A DNA stretch of 64,000 nt from Haloarcula mannanilytica (GTDB taxonomy: Archaea > Halobacteriota > Halobacteria > Halobacteriales > Haloarculaceae): the NCBI RefSeq assembly GCF_005406125.1, contig NZ_BIXZ01000001.1, positions 124,001 to 188,000 on the forward strand. The letters are read 5' to 3'. Below the pieces are notes generated by a model, which saw nothing but the letters and a program-made list of their open reading frames with translations, ran no database searches and had not been told where the DNA came from. The position numbers and the translations under genes are program-made. Below are positions 26,209-34,725 of the stretch, one piece after another. The stretch's first letter is position 1, and every line of letters begins with the position of its first letter.

Positions 26209-27150
26209 ATGAAACTCCGCAAGGCGCTCGGTGCAGTCGTTGGCGCGGTCGGCGCGACGGCCGCCGCAAACCGCGTGCTGCAGTCACAGGCCGACGCGTT
26301 CGAGCCGATGCTGGACGGGGAACAGGGGACCTACCGCTGGCGCGGGTTCGACATCGCCTACACTGAAGCCGGCGACCCCTCGGATCCGGACCTCGTGTTA
26401 TTCCACGGCATTAACGCCGCCGCCAGCAGCCACGAGTTCCACACGGTGTTCGACACGCTAGCCGAGGACTACCACGTCATCGCGCCGGATCTGCCGGGCT
26501 TCGGGCACACCGACCGGCCGCCGCTGCTGTACTCGGCATCACTGTACACGGCCTTTGTCCGAGACTTCATCGAGGACAACACCACCGACGCAACTGTCGT
26601 CGCGTCGTCGCTGACCGGTGCGTACGCGGCCAGCGCGGCACAGGAAGTCGACGTTACAGAGCTCATCCTCATCTGTCCGACGGACAGTTCGATGGGGAGT
26701 CGGAACGTCGGACTCCGCTCGCTGCTTCGGTCCCCGGTCATCGGTGAAGCCATCTACAACCTCACCGTCTCGAAGCCCTCCATCCGCCACTTCCACGCCG
26801 ACCACGGCTACTACGACATGGACAACCTCACCGACGAGGTCGTCGACTACGAGTGGCAAAGCGGCCACCAGCCCGGCGCGCGCTTCGCGCCGGCGTCGTT
26901 CGTCACCGGCTTCCTCGACCCCGAGGACGACCTCGGCGAAGTGCTTGCGAGCCTCGACGTGCCCGTGACGCTGGTGTGGGGCGAGGACGCCGATATCACG
27001 CCGCTGTCGGAGGGCCGCGAACTGGCCGAGCGGGCGGACGCGATGCTCGTCGTCTTCGGCGACTCCCTCCTCTTGCCACACGTCGAACATCCCGGTGAAT
27101 TCATCGACGTGGTCCGGGACAGAGTGACTTCGGTAACGGTCGAGAACTGA
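26209..27150 (+). CDS. alpha/beta hydrolase with atypical nucleophile elbow
   Basis: 313 residues. The alpha/beta hydrolase core is clear: oxyanion tract LFHGINAAASSHEF, DLPGFGHTDRPP, acid candidate in WGEDADITPL and the C-terminal His in LLLPHVEHPGEF. The nucleophile elbow reads VVASSLTGAYAAS, so the usual G-x-S-x-G glycines are Ala and Thr. ATG 26209 is chosen because TATA-like actataac sits 26-33 bp upstream; the extended frame from 26143 lacks support. Substrate unknown. It stands alone between the mutase pair and the convergent thiolase pair. Confidence 0.85.
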   Translation: MKLRKALGAVVGAVGATAAANRVLQSQADAFEPMLDGEQGTYRWRGFDIAYTEAGDPSDPDLVLFHGINAAASSHEFHTVFDTLAEDYHVIAPDLPGFGHTDRPPLLYSASLYTAFVRDFIEDNTTDATVVASSLTGAYAASAAQEVDVTELILICPTDSSMGSRNVGLRSLLRSPVIGEAIYNLTVSKPSIRHFHADHGYYDMDNLTDEVVDYEWQSGHQPGARFAPASFVTGFLDPEDDLGEVLASLDVPVTLVWGEDADITPLSEGRELAERADAMLVVFGDSLLLPHVEHPGEFIDVVRDRVTSVTVEN

Positions 27151-27153
27151 CCC

Positions 27154-27540
27154 TTAGCGCGGCCGGAACACGACGGCTCTGTCGCCGGTGGTCACGCGCT
27201 CGCCGACCTCGATACCGACTACGTCGTTGATGGCGACATCGTCCGGGTCCTCGCCGCGGACGAGTCCTGTAACCGACACCGGTCCGAAGTCAGTGATAGC
27301 GGTGACGTAGGGCGCGTCGTCCTCGAACTGCGGCGTCGGGACGGAAATCGTCGTGTGGCTCGCGATCTCGCCGGATTCGGGCAGGTCGACCCGCGCAAGG
27401 TCCTGATCGTGACAGCGCGGACACACCCGCCGGGGCGGAAGCCACCCGTGGCCGTTCGAACATTCGAGATAGTAGCCCTCGCCCGATTCGATGCTGTCGA
27501 GCCACTCGTCGTACTCGCCATCTCGTGCGGATTCGGTCAT
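27154..27540 (-). CDS. Zn-ribbon/OB-fold protein (DUF35) paired with a thiolase
   Basis: 128 residues. Cysteines in YYLECSNGHGWLPPRRVCPRCH form a rubredoxin-like zinc ribbon near residues 23-43, and an OB-fold follows. This DUF35 family protein accompanies thiolase-fold enzymes in archaea and serves as an acyl-CoA-binding or bridging subunit. Its start overlaps the stop of the thiolase gene (ATGA), supporting a complex. Confidence 0.88.
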   Translation of the reverse strand: MTESARDGEYDEWLDSIESGEGYYLECSNGHGWLPPRRVCPRCHDQDLARVDLPESGEIASHTTISVPTPQFEDDAPYVTAITDFGPVSVTGLVRGEDPDDVAINDVVGIEVGERVTTGDRAVVFRPR

Positions 27541-28703
27541 TCTTGCACCTCCATAACGTGGACAGTCGTAGACGCGACGGTGCCGCCGGCGTTGTGGGCG
27601 ACACCGACGGTGCCGTCCGGCACGGCGTCGGCCCGCGGATGCGTCCCATCGAGCACCCAGGCCACCGTCGCCAACTGGGCGACGCCGGTCGCGCCGACCG
27701 GGTGACCCTTGGCTTTCAGCCCGCCAGAGAGGTTTATCGGCAGGTCGCCGTCGCGGGTCGTCTCGCCGTTGCGCGCCGCGGCAACCCCCTCGCCACGCTC
27801 GTAGAAGCCAAGCGACTCGATTGCGAGCACTTCTGCGATGGTGAAACAGTCGTGCACCTCGGCGAAGTCAACGTCGTCGGGGCTGACGCCGGCGTCGTCG
27901 TAGGCCTCCTCTGCGGCCTTGTCCGCGGCGGGCGTCTGTGCGAGGTGGGGGCGGTCCTGCAGGGCGAGGTTGTCGCCGCCCTGGCCGGTGCCGGTGATGG
28001 CGACCGGCGCGTCCAGATCGTGCTCCTCAGCGTAGGATTCTGTCGTCAGGACAGCGGCCGCCGCCCCGTCGGTTATCGGACAAGAATCGTAGAGCCCGAG
28101 CGGGTCCGCAATCGTCGGGGCCTCCATCGCGTCCTCGACCGTGATTTCCTTCTGAATCTGGGCGTGGTCGTTGACCAGCGCGTGCTCGTGATTCTTGACG
28201 GCGATGTGAGCGAGGTCCTCGCGGGAGCCGCCGTACTGGTCGAAATACGATCGGGCCATCAGGGCGTAGGCCCCGGGGAAGGTCATCCCGGCCCGGACCT
28301 CGTAGAGGTCGTCGGCGGCGATAGCGAGCGCGTCCGTCGCCGCGGCCGTTCCGATGTTGGTCATCCGCTCCGCGCCGCCGACGACGACCACTTCCGCTTC
28401 GCCGTTCCGCAGCGTTTTGACGGCCTCGCGGATCGCTGCACCCGCTGACGCACAGGCCGCTTCGACGCGGGTCGCCGGCACGTCCAGCCCGATTGCCTCG
28501 GCCATCAGCGGCCCCTGATGGCCCTGGTGTTCCGCGAGCTCTCCCATGAAATTCCCGTAGTAGAGTGCCTCAGCGTCTTCCGGGTCGATTCCGGCGGCGT
28601 CCAGCGCTTCCAGCCCGGCCTCTGCGAACAGGTCGCGGCCGGTTCGCTCGGGGTGTTTCCCGAAATGTGTCACGCCGGCCCCGGCGATACGTGGGTCTGA
28701 CAT
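27537..28703 (-). CDS. thiolase-domain protein (acetyl-CoA acetyltransferase/SCP2-like)
   Basis: 388 residues. Nucleophilic Cys lies in EAACASAGAAIREAV, with a catalytic His in KAKGHPVGATG near the C-terminus and HNAGG replacing the classical C-G active-site loop, which is characteristic of SCP2-type thiolases. It probably condenses or cleaves acyl-CoA together with the DUF35 partner. A Shine-Dalgarno GGGAGGT is just before the ATG and a TATA-like atttaag about 25-32 bp upstream. The physiological direction is not determined by the sequence. Confidence 0.9.
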   Translation of the reverse strand: MSDPRIAGAGVTHFGKHPERTGRDLFAEAGLEALDAAGIDPEDAEALYYGNFMGELAEHQGHQGPLMAEAIGLDVPATRVEAACASAGAAIREAVKTLRNGEAEVVVVGGAERMTNIGTAAATDALAIAADDLYEVRAGMTFPGAYALMARSYFDQYGGSREDLAHIAVKNHEHALVNDHAQIQKEITVEDAMEAPTIADPLGLYDSCPITDGAAAAVLTTESYAEEHDLDAPVAITGTGQGGDNLALQDRPHLAQTPAADKAAEEAYDDAGVSPDDVDFAEVHDCFTIAEVLAIESLGFYERGEGVAAARNGETTRDGDLPINLSGGLKAKGHPVGATGVAQLATVAWVLDGTHPRADAVPDGTVGVAHNAGGTVASTTVHVMEVQE

Positions 28704-28857
28704 TACCTCCCAGTGTGCGCTGGCGGCTTAAATGCCTACTGCTCGGTTACTTAATTAGCCTATATTCGCAGCTTTAGACGCTTGAAAACGGGATATCGTG
28801 TCGATGGAATATTTCGTTCCTACGACGGCGACGATTCCTACAACGGTACGAACGTTC

Positions 28858-29055
28858 TCAGTTCACGATTTCGGCGATACGTTGTGGCTCACCCGAAAGC
28901 GTTGGGTCCGGTTCGACCATCTGCAACACCTCGTGGTCAGTCACGTTCGGATACGATTTCTGGATGGCGTCTTCGATGAGGGCCTTTTCGAGACGGAACT
29001 CAGTCCCTTCATAGACAACGTCGACGCCCTGTTCGTCGAACGACAGCACAGTCAT
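28858..29055 (-). CDS. small conserved haloarchaeal protein (DUF5800-like)
   Basis: 65 residues: TVLSFDEQGVDVVYEGTEF then a helix with KALIEDAIQKSYPNVTDHEVL. It resembles a short haloarchaeal family I know as DUF5800, assigned from memory; function unknown. ATG 29055 is preferred to 29076 because a TATA-like ttttattt lies about 28-36 bp before it. Monocistronic, with AT-rich flanks. Confidence 0.65.
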   Translation of the reverse strand: MTVLSFDEQGVDVVYEGTEFRLEKALIEDAIQKSYPNVTDHEVLQMVEPDPTLSGEPQRIAEIVN

Positions 29056-29143
29056 ACCGCTGAGTATGCACGGCACAAATAAAAGGATAGTCTCTCACGG
29101 GACACGCAGGCCCGGTATCCGTTCGGAAAAACGTCGGAACCGC

Positions 29144-29782
29144 TTACGAGTCCCCGTCGCTGCCGACCCGGATGACCTGCAGCAGGGAGTACACGGGGAC
29201 ACCGCGGATGTCACCGACGCCGCGCTTGTCGGCCAGCACGACACAGGCCACGGGGTTGCCGCCCTGTTCGTGGATCGCGTCGATAGTTTCGCCCATCGTC
29301 TTGCCGCTCGTGATGGTGTCGTCGACGACGTAGCAGTCCCGATTCCGGATCTGTGCGAAGTTCCGGGAAAAGGAGCCGTCGGTGGTCTCGCTTTCGTCGT
29401 CGTCCCACTGGTGTTTTGTCGGGGCGTAGGTTCCGAGGTCAGTCTCCAGTTCCCGTGCGACAGTCGTTGCAAGCGGAGCGCCCGCCTTCTCGATCCCGAT
29501 AGTGAGGTCCACGTCGTCGCCTTTCTTCGAGAGCAGGTCCGCCATCGCCGCCCCGGCGTGGTACAGTCGGTTGCTGTCCCGTCCGAGAGCAGACCAGTCG
29601 ACGTGGATATCGTGAGGACCGCCGTCGTCGCTCGTCTCCGGTTCCGTCCCCGTACCGCTGCGTTCGACTAGCCAACTCGCCGTCTCACGGGAGACGTTGA
29701 GCTCGTCAGCGATCTCGCCCTTAGAGAGGCCACGCTGTGCCAGGTCGGACGCGCTGTCGACGAGGTCGTCGATATTCTTCAT
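29144..29782 (-). CDS. gfcR: GfcR-type transcriptional regulator (PRTase-fold)
   Basis: 212 residues. An N-terminal HTH (GLSKGEIADELNVSRETASWLVE, about 18-41) is joined to a type-I phosphoribosyltransferase domain with the PRPP loop YVVDDTITSGKTMGE near residue 145. In Haloferax volcanii GfcR, long mis-annotated as orotate phosphoribosyltransferase, activates genes of the semi-phosphorylative Entner-Doudoroff pathway. Here the PRPP-binding residues are intact, so a ligand role is plausible. TATA-like tattaaatc lies 24-32 bp upstream. Unlinked to its neighbours, but 16 kb from a glucose dehydrogenase gene. Confidence 0.88.
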   Translation of the reverse strand: MKNIDDLVDSASDLAQRGLSKGEIADELNVSRETASWLVERSGTGTEPETSDDGGPHDIHVDWSALGRDSNRLYHAGAAMADLLSKKGDDVDLTIGIEKAGAPLATTVARELETDLGTYAPTKHQWDDDESETTDGSFSRNFAQIRNRDCYVVDDTITSGKTMGETIDAIHEQGGNPVACVVLADKRGVGDIRGVPVYSLLQVIRVGSDGDS

Positions 29783-30115
29783 ATCTCTATCTCCGTGTGC
29801 GAGGATTTAATAGGCAGTGTTCTGCACCTACCAAAACTATTTACAACAGTCGTTGTTCTATACTACTGGCTGGGTTCTCCCCTGCTACTCGGGGACGCCT
29901 GGACGCGATCTTCGTCGGGTCGCCGGCTGTCCCCCACCCCCAACCCGGCCGAAGCCAACCGTCTGTTTCGTAGCATGGTTGCACGCGGGACCGCACGCAC
30001 CAGCGGTCAGGCGGGACGTTCCCGCCGTTCTTTCCCGAGAAAACAGCGTCGAACTACCTACTTCGTATGTGAACTGACGGGAGTACCGACGTGTGGTGAC
30101 TGCTCCGCCAGCCAG
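29783..30115. other. 333-bp gene-free spacer
   Basis: It holds the promoter of the GfcR gene (TATA-like ctattaaat at 29806-29814, minus strand) and otherwise nothing I can assign. A plus-strand frame of 128 codons from 29795 has Arg/Ser-rich composition unlike haloarchaeal proteins and is probably chance. No strong hairpin or tRNA is seen. Confidence 0.5.
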
Positions 30116-32443
30116 TCACTCTCTGTTCACATCAAACGTGTCGAGCCGTGTTTGGAGTTGTTTTGCCTGGGTGGCGAGTGACTCAACGTTTGAAGTAACT
30201 TGACTCATTGCGGACGCCTGTTGCCCTGCTGCGGTCGAAGCATCCTCCGCGGCGTTGGCGGTGTCTTCTCCGAGTTCCGCGACTTCGTCGATTATCGCCA
30301 TGACCTCCTCGGTGCTGCTGGCCTGGTTATCGACCGCCTGGGTTATCTCTTGGACACCGTCGTCGGTTTCCTCGACGTTGTCAACCACATCGATGAACGC
30401 ATCGACGGCGGTATCGACCGACTCGGTGGTGCCTTCGATTTCACGTTCGGCGCTCTGGATCCGTTCAACGGTTGTGGACGTGCGGTTCTGGACTTCCTCG
30501 ATGAGTGCGGAAATATCGTTGGCGGACTCCTGTGTTTCTTCGGCCAGTTGTTTGATTTCGTCGGCAACGACGGCGAATCCGTCGCTTGCGTCTGTGCCGT
30601 TGTTGCCCCCGGCCCGCGCTGCTTCGATATTTGCGTTGAGTGCCAGCATGTTCGTCTGGTCGGCGATGTCCGAGATCAGTTCCACGATCTCGTCGATCTG
30701 GGCCATCTGTTCGTCGAGTTGTTCAACGGCCGTAACGACCGACGACATTTCGGCCTGAATCCCTTCCATGTCTTCCCTCGCTTGTTTTGCAGTCGATTCG
30801 CCGTCCTGTCCGACTTCGGCGGTGTCTTCGGAGAGTTGCGCGACAGTCTGTGCCGTCGATGCGACCTCTTCGACCGTCGCGGAGAGGGTGTTCATCTCGC
30901 TGGATACTCTGTCGAGCCGCTCTCGCTGTTGGTCGGCCCGGTTTGTGACCCCGTTAATCGACTCGCTGACCTCATCGCTGGCCTGTTTGACTTCCTGTGC
31001 GCCTGAACTGGCCTGTTGGCTGGCTGCTGCAACGTCGTGGGAGAACGCCTGGAGATGTCCCATCGTCTCCTCAATGTCGTCAAGCATGGTGTTGAACGCC
31101 GTCGCAATTTCACCCATTGCGTTATTTTCGGTGTCCGTTGGCAACCGGACAGTCAGGTCACCGTCGGCACAGTCGCTCATGATCTCGCTGTATTCTTCTG
31201 CGCGCCCTTCGATTTGTTCGCGCAGTTCCTCTGATTCGTATCCCTCTTGAATCCGGTCTTGCAGCGAGCCGTGCATGCTGTCAAACGTCCCCTCCTCATG
31301 GAACAATGCAGGCCGATACTGCGTTGTCTCAGCGACCTCTCTGAGGTCACACCCGACCGTCTCTGAGAGAAACGTTTCCGCTATCTGTTCCGCCCCGAAG
31401 AACTCGAGATTGTGGTTCTCGTCAGCTCGCGCGATCCGCATGTTGTGGGTGAGGTGGTGTGTCGCTCCGTCGAGTGTCACAGTGCCTTCCGGTGCGTCGA
31501 ACGCCAGCCCACTCTGGAGTTGTTCTATCACTGCGTCTTGATCGGTTGTTCCCGCGGCTTCGACAGCTTTCGCGTAGAGATGTATCGAAACGTAACTGTT
31601 CTGTGCCTCTTGGTTGATGTATTCCGCGTCAGGGAACTTCCTGTAGAAACGCTCGACGAATGCCTCGCTTTCCGGTGTCGAGAGTTCCTCCATGTAATTA
31701 ACTCCGACGTGGACATCCGCGAACGCCGGGGCCTCATACCGTTTGTGTTCGAACGCCTGCGCCATCGCTGTCGACGTTCCGACAGGTATGGAGAGTCCAC
31801 GGTCGGCTTTCTTGCGGAAAAACTCCGCATGATTATCCCCGACGAGCATTGACATGATGACATCCGGATCAGCCGCCTCGATGGTATCTACTAACGACTC
31901 GAATGAAGTCTGTGATAGCGGGGCGAACTCCTTCCCGACCACCTCAGCGCCGTGTTCCGCGGCGAGAATATCCACCCAGTCGGCGGACAGATGCCCGAAG
32001 TTGTAGTCCGCCGCGATTGTGAAAATCTCCGGGCCGTGTTCTGAGACGAGGTACGGGAGCACGGTCCCGAGTTGCTGGCGGGCGGTCGCTCCCACAGGGA
32101 AGGTGTATCGGTCGCAGACTCCCCCCTCATACTGGTTCGTATAGAAGTAGAGCTGTCTATGAGCGTTTATTAACGGGCGGACAACCTCCCTCTCGGACGA
32201 CGCGTAGCCGGCCCAGATCGCGTCGGGGTCTTCCTCATCCAGAATATCGGTGACCAAGTGTCGGTATCGGTCTACGTCGGACTTCGGGTCCGGATCGATT
32301 ACCTCGATTTCACGACCGAGAACCCCTCCGCTCTCGTTTAACTCTTCGATTGCGAGACGGCTCGCCTGCCACTTTGAAGTGCCAAGCTCGGCGAACTTTC
32401 CCGACCGGTTCTCAAGGACAGCTACTGTGATCGGGTCAGACAC
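30116..32443 (-). CDS. soluble chemotaxis transducer with UrtA/AmiC-type solute-binding domain
   Basis: 775 residues. Residues 1 to about 360 form an ABC-type binding domain of the urea/short-chain-amide class (UrtA, FmdD, AmiC): GGVLGREIEVIDPDP, LYFYTNQYEGGVCD, ADYNFGH and FDAPEGTVTLDGATHH are all diagnostic. A HAMP-like stretch (ADGDLTVRLPTDTENNAM, near 435) and a complete MCP hairpin with tip [20 protein letters not shown] follow. There is no signal peptide and no membrane segment, so the sensor should lie in the cytoplasm and read an internal solute, reporting to CheA/CheW. The start GTG 32443 is set by a perfect Shine-Dalgarno 8 nt upstream; a frame extension to GTG 32455 would bury that site. 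Confidence 0.88.
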   Translation of the reverse strand: MSDPITVAVLENRSGKFAELGTSKWQASRLAIEELNESGGVLGREIEVIDPDPKSDVDRYRHLVTDILDEEDPDAIWAGYASSEREVVRPLINAHRQLYFYTNQYEGGVCDRYTFPVGATARQQLGTVLPYLVSEHGPEIFTIAADYNFGHLSADWVDILAAEHGAEVVGKEFAPLSQTSFESLVDTIEAADPDVIMSMLVGDNHAEFFRKKADRGLSIPVGTSTAMAQAFEHKRYEAPAFADVHVGVNYMEELSTPESEAFVERFYRKFPDAEYINQEAQNSYVSIHLYAKAVEAAGTTDQDAVIEQLQSGLAFDAPEGTVTLDGATHHLTHNMRIARADENHNLEFFGAEQIAETFLSETVGCDLREVAETTQYRPALFHEEGTFDSMHGSLQDRIQEGYESEELREQIEGRAEEYSEIMSDCADGDLTVRLPTDTENNAMGEIATAFNTMLDDIEETMGHLQAFSHDVAAASQQASSGAQEVKQASDEVSESINGVTNRADQQRERLDRVSSEMNTLSATVEEVASTAQTVAQLSEDTAEVGQDGESTAKQAREDMEGIQAEMSSVVTAVEQLDEQMAQIDEIVELISDIADQTNMLALNANIEAARAGGNNGTDASDGFAVVADEIKQLAEETQESANDISALIEEVQNRTSTTVERIQSAEREIEGTTESVDTAVDAFIDVVDNVEETDDGVQEITQAVDNQASSTEEVMAIIDEVAELGEDTANAAEDASTAAGQQASAMSQVTSNVESLATQAKQLQTRLDTFDVNRE

Positions 32444-32451
32444 CGTCCCTG

Positions 32452-32459
32452 TCACCTCC
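32452..32459 (-). promoter_or_regulatory. perfect Shine-Dalgarno GGAGGTGA for the soluble transducer
   Basis: Complementary to the archaeal 16S rRNA 3' end over 8 bases and 8 nt before GTG 32443. A TATA-like attcttatc at about 32492-32501 implies a short leader, unlike the leaderless genes around. Confidence 0.65.
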
Positions 32460-32650
32460 GTTGGGAATCTCCGTCAGATAGATTAGTGAACAGATAAGAA
32501 TAGTGCGGAGAAATGAACTTCTATCCACTTTTCCCGGCATTCTCTCTTTTGATATCACAACCGTGCCTAGTCCGTTACAAGTATTTAAAATCGCTCCGGG
32601 TGGCAACTTTTTCGTTCGGATATTATAAAATACCAGACAGTAACTACGAC

Positions 32651-32815
32651 ATGGCCACACCAAGCCCCAACTTTCGAGTGCGAGCAAAGGCGAAGTCGAA
32701 CAATGCCAGTTCGTGGCCGCCCAGTTTCGCTCTGAACCTCGGGACGGCTCTCGGTATTGGAGGGGTCGCTATGTCTCCAGCAGTCCGCCACAATCTCCGT
32801 GCCACAACAGCGTAG
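32651..32815 (+). CDS. possible small protein, unknown
   Basis: 54 codons from ATG to TAG. The strong TATA attataaaata lies about 22-33 bp before the ATG, the spacing expected for a leaderless mRNA. The product is basic (RVRAKAKSNN) with a short hydrophobic stretch (ALNLGTALGIGGVAM) and is not acidic like its neighbours. No homologue is recognised. The transcript may be real even if the protein is not. Confidence 0.3.
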   Translation: MATPSPNFRVRAKAKSNNASSWPPSFALNLGTALGIGGVAMSPAVRHNLRATTA

Positions 32816-32838
32816 TTCCTCGCATTACCGCTGTAGTA

Positions 32839-33555
32839 TCAGTGGAGCATATCTAGCAAGAAGATAGCGAGGAAGCCGACGAAAAAGAGCGTCGTGGACA
32901 CCGGTGTCTCAGGAACCTTCCCGGCCTTTACGAGTAGTTCCTCGGTGACGAGATACAGCAGGGCGGCGGAGCCGAACGCGAGGATGACCGCGATGGGCGC
33001 ACCGGTCACGCCTTCGAGCGCGAGCACGCCGACAACCACTCCTGACGCGAGCAACGCCCCAAAGGCCGCCGGGACTGCGAGTTTCTTGGCAACGCCCAGG
33101 TCCTGTGGCAGCGCGACGACCCCGGCGACGCCGAGAAAGAGTACTTCGATAGCCAGCGCCACTGCGATGATGACGCCGGTATCTGGATTGTCGAGGAATG
33201 TGACACCGATCAGGACGCCGTCGATGAGCATGTCGATCCCGATGGTGATGAGCAGTCCTGCCGCGCCAGCGAACTGCCCGCCGATATCGCGTTTCTGGAT
33301 GGTCTTGCTCAGGTGATGAATGCCCAGCATCGTCGCCACGCCGATAGCGAACCCGAGGACGACAACCACTGGTGCCCGACCGTGAACGTCCGGCAGTAAC
33401 TCGGCAGCGACGGCGGCGATGACGACCCCGGCCGCGAAGTGTTGGACGTTGCTCTCCATCTGTGGACCCGGGGGCCGATAGACAGCGACCACGCCCCCGA
33501 CCAGGGCAGCCACGACAGCGAGCGCTGTGTACGACAGCGCCTGAATCAGTACCAT
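32839..33555 (-). CDS. ZIP-family divalent metal transporter
   Basis: 238 residues with eight membrane helices. The HFAAGVVIAAVAAELLPD tract and the GIDMLIDGVLIGVTF tract correspond to the metal-site helices of ZIP transporters (ZupT/GufA group), although the second lacks the HN pair usual in ZupT, having D-x-x-x-D instead. It likely moves zinc or another divalent cation. ATG 33555 has a GGAG ribosome site; the frame extends upstream to 33630 in low-complexity Arg-rich sequence that I exclude. Confidence 0.83.
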   Translation of the reverse strand: MVLIQALSYTALAVVAALVGGVVAVYRPPGPQMESNVQHFAAGVVIAAVAAELLPDVHGRAPVVVVLGFAIGVATMLGIHHLSKTIQKRDIGGQFAGAAGLLITIGIDMLIDGVLIGVTFLDNPDTGVIIAVALAIEVLFLGVAGVVALPQDLGVAKKLAVPAAFGALLASGVVVGVLALEGVTGAPIAVILAFGSAALLYLVTEELLVKAGKVPETPVSTTLFFVGFLAIFLLDMLH

Positions 33556-33681
33556 GGGGCTCCTTCGTAACCGTGGCGTAAAGAGTCTTGATCGGACGGC
33601 GACAGCAGCCTGACGGCGAGTCGCTGGCACCGACTTCGTTCCCAGTATTCAGCCGATAACTCCCGACACACTCCGGAGCTA

Positions 33682-33795
33682 CTAGAACGTGTTCCCTGTG
33701 AACCGCTGTATGACGCCCTCTGTATCGCGTGCAAACCCGTCGTCGTTGAATACACTCGTTGGCTGTGAACGGGTCCGTTCAATTGACCCCGTCAT
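33682..33795 (-). CDS. possible 37-residue protein overlapping the zinc-ribbon gene end
   Basis: ATG 33795 lies inside the last codons of the upstream gene and the frame runs to TAG. The product (SIERTRSQPTSVFNDDGFAR, then DTEGVIQRFTGNTF) has normal haloarchaeal composition and an ATG placed for coupled translation. No family recognised. It may be a small gene or a fragment of a lost one. Confidence 0.3.
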   Translation of the reverse strand: MTGSIERTRSQPTSVFNDDGFARDTEGVIQRFTGNTF

Positions 33796-34630
33796 AGGTG
33801 TAGAGTCGTTGCTCGCAGGTCGGACAGACGAGCGTCTCGTCGGGGTCCTGCCGCGGTCCCAGATGGCCGCCACAGCACGATACCGTGGATGATTCGACCA
33901 GCTCGGCGTCACAGACCGGACAGCTATCGAGGAACATCCGGAACGCTTCCGCGCCGGCAACTTTGAGCCGTTCGTCGTCGATACGCTCGTCGAGGACCTC
34001 GTACGCTGCAAGCTCGGCGACGGCGACCGGCCGGGCGAGGAGCTGTCCGGGGTCAGAACCAAGCACGACCCACTCCGCGTCGTCGACGTACGGTTCCGCG
34101 TGGTCGATCTGCGGGAGCGACGCCTGCAGTGTCGCCGAGAGTTCGTCGAGCGAAAGATCGGTCAGTTCGTCCATCCGCTCGTGCCACGCCGTGTCGACGG
34201 CTGGGGCGAGAAACAGCCGCTCGTCCTCGGTTTCGATGATGCCGGCCGCCGATAGCTCTCGGAAGACGGTCTCCCCGTCCAGTTCTACGTCGTCAGCCAG
34301 CGACTCGCTTTCCTCGTGGCCCCTCTCTTCGTTGGATGACTCGCTGTGGGACGGCCCATCGTGGCCCGATTCCCTGTGGAACCACTCGTCCGGAATCGGC
34401 GACACCGCTACGAGCCGCGGGGCGAACGCGGGCGTGTACGGAACCAAATATCCCCGCAAATAGATCACCGCGACCCCGACGACGGCGACCAGCAGGCTCG
34501 CCAGCGAACGCTCGCGTGCGCGCAGGAGCAAAACAATAATGCCAACGAGTCCCAGGTTCAACAGCGTACATGGCCAACATCTGTTTTCCCCGGTGTGGGT
34601 CTCGTCGGTGAGGGCAGCGAGCACTTGCAT
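33779..34630 (-). CDS. membrane-anchored zinc-ribbon protein, unknown function
   Basis: 283 residues from ATG 34630. Two N-terminal helices (about 23-36 and 44-60) precede a Ser/Glu/His-rich linker, a helical domain (about 125-225) and a C-terminal pair of knuckles: CPVCD, a CC(G) pair and CPTCE suggest one or two zinc sites. A TATA-like tttactctc is about 25 bp upstream. Starting at ATG 34747 would run into the divergent aldo-keto reductase promoter, so it is rejected. Confidence 0.72.
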   Translation of the reverse strand: MQVLAALTDETHTGENRCWPCTLLNLGLVGIIVLLLRARERSLASLLVAVVGVAVIYLRGYLVPYTPAFAPRLVAVSPIPDEWFHRESGHDGPSHSESSNEERGHEESESLADDVELDGETVFRELSAAGIIETEDERLFLAPAVDTAWHERMDELTDLSLDELSATLQASLPQIDHAEPYVDDAEWVVLGSDPGQLLARPVAVAELAAYEVLDERIDDERLKVAGAEAFRMFLDSCPVCDAELVESSTVSCCGGHLGPRQDPDETLVCPTCEQRLYTYDGVN

Positions 34631-34725
34631 CGGTTCGGCTTCGCGCGGCGAGAGTAAATGGCTCACGCCGGGACACCGTCGCGCAGTCCCAAAATTCTTT
34701 AACAACAGCTGTGGTACGTGGTAGC

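Larger units (their letters stand above)
32444..32838. other. 395-bp AT-richer spacer
   Basis: It contains the transducer's promoter and ribosome site on the minus strand, a strong TATA (attataaaata, about 32618-32629) on the plus strand and a possible 54-codon gene listed separately. The remainder shows poly-T/A tracts but no further gene. Confidence 0.5.

Noticed and set aside
29144-29782. Orotate phosphoribosyltransferase (pyrE)
   Set aside because: The PRTase domain is fused to an N-terminal HTH, which is the GfcR regulator architecture.
29795-30181. 128-codon frame in the spacer after GfcR
   Set aside because: Arg/Ser/Cys-rich composition unlike haloarchaeal proteins, and it overlaps the end of the transducer gene.
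28704-33000. Integrated mobile element
   Set aside because: No integrase, transposase, att-like direct repeat or tRNA was found at the edges.
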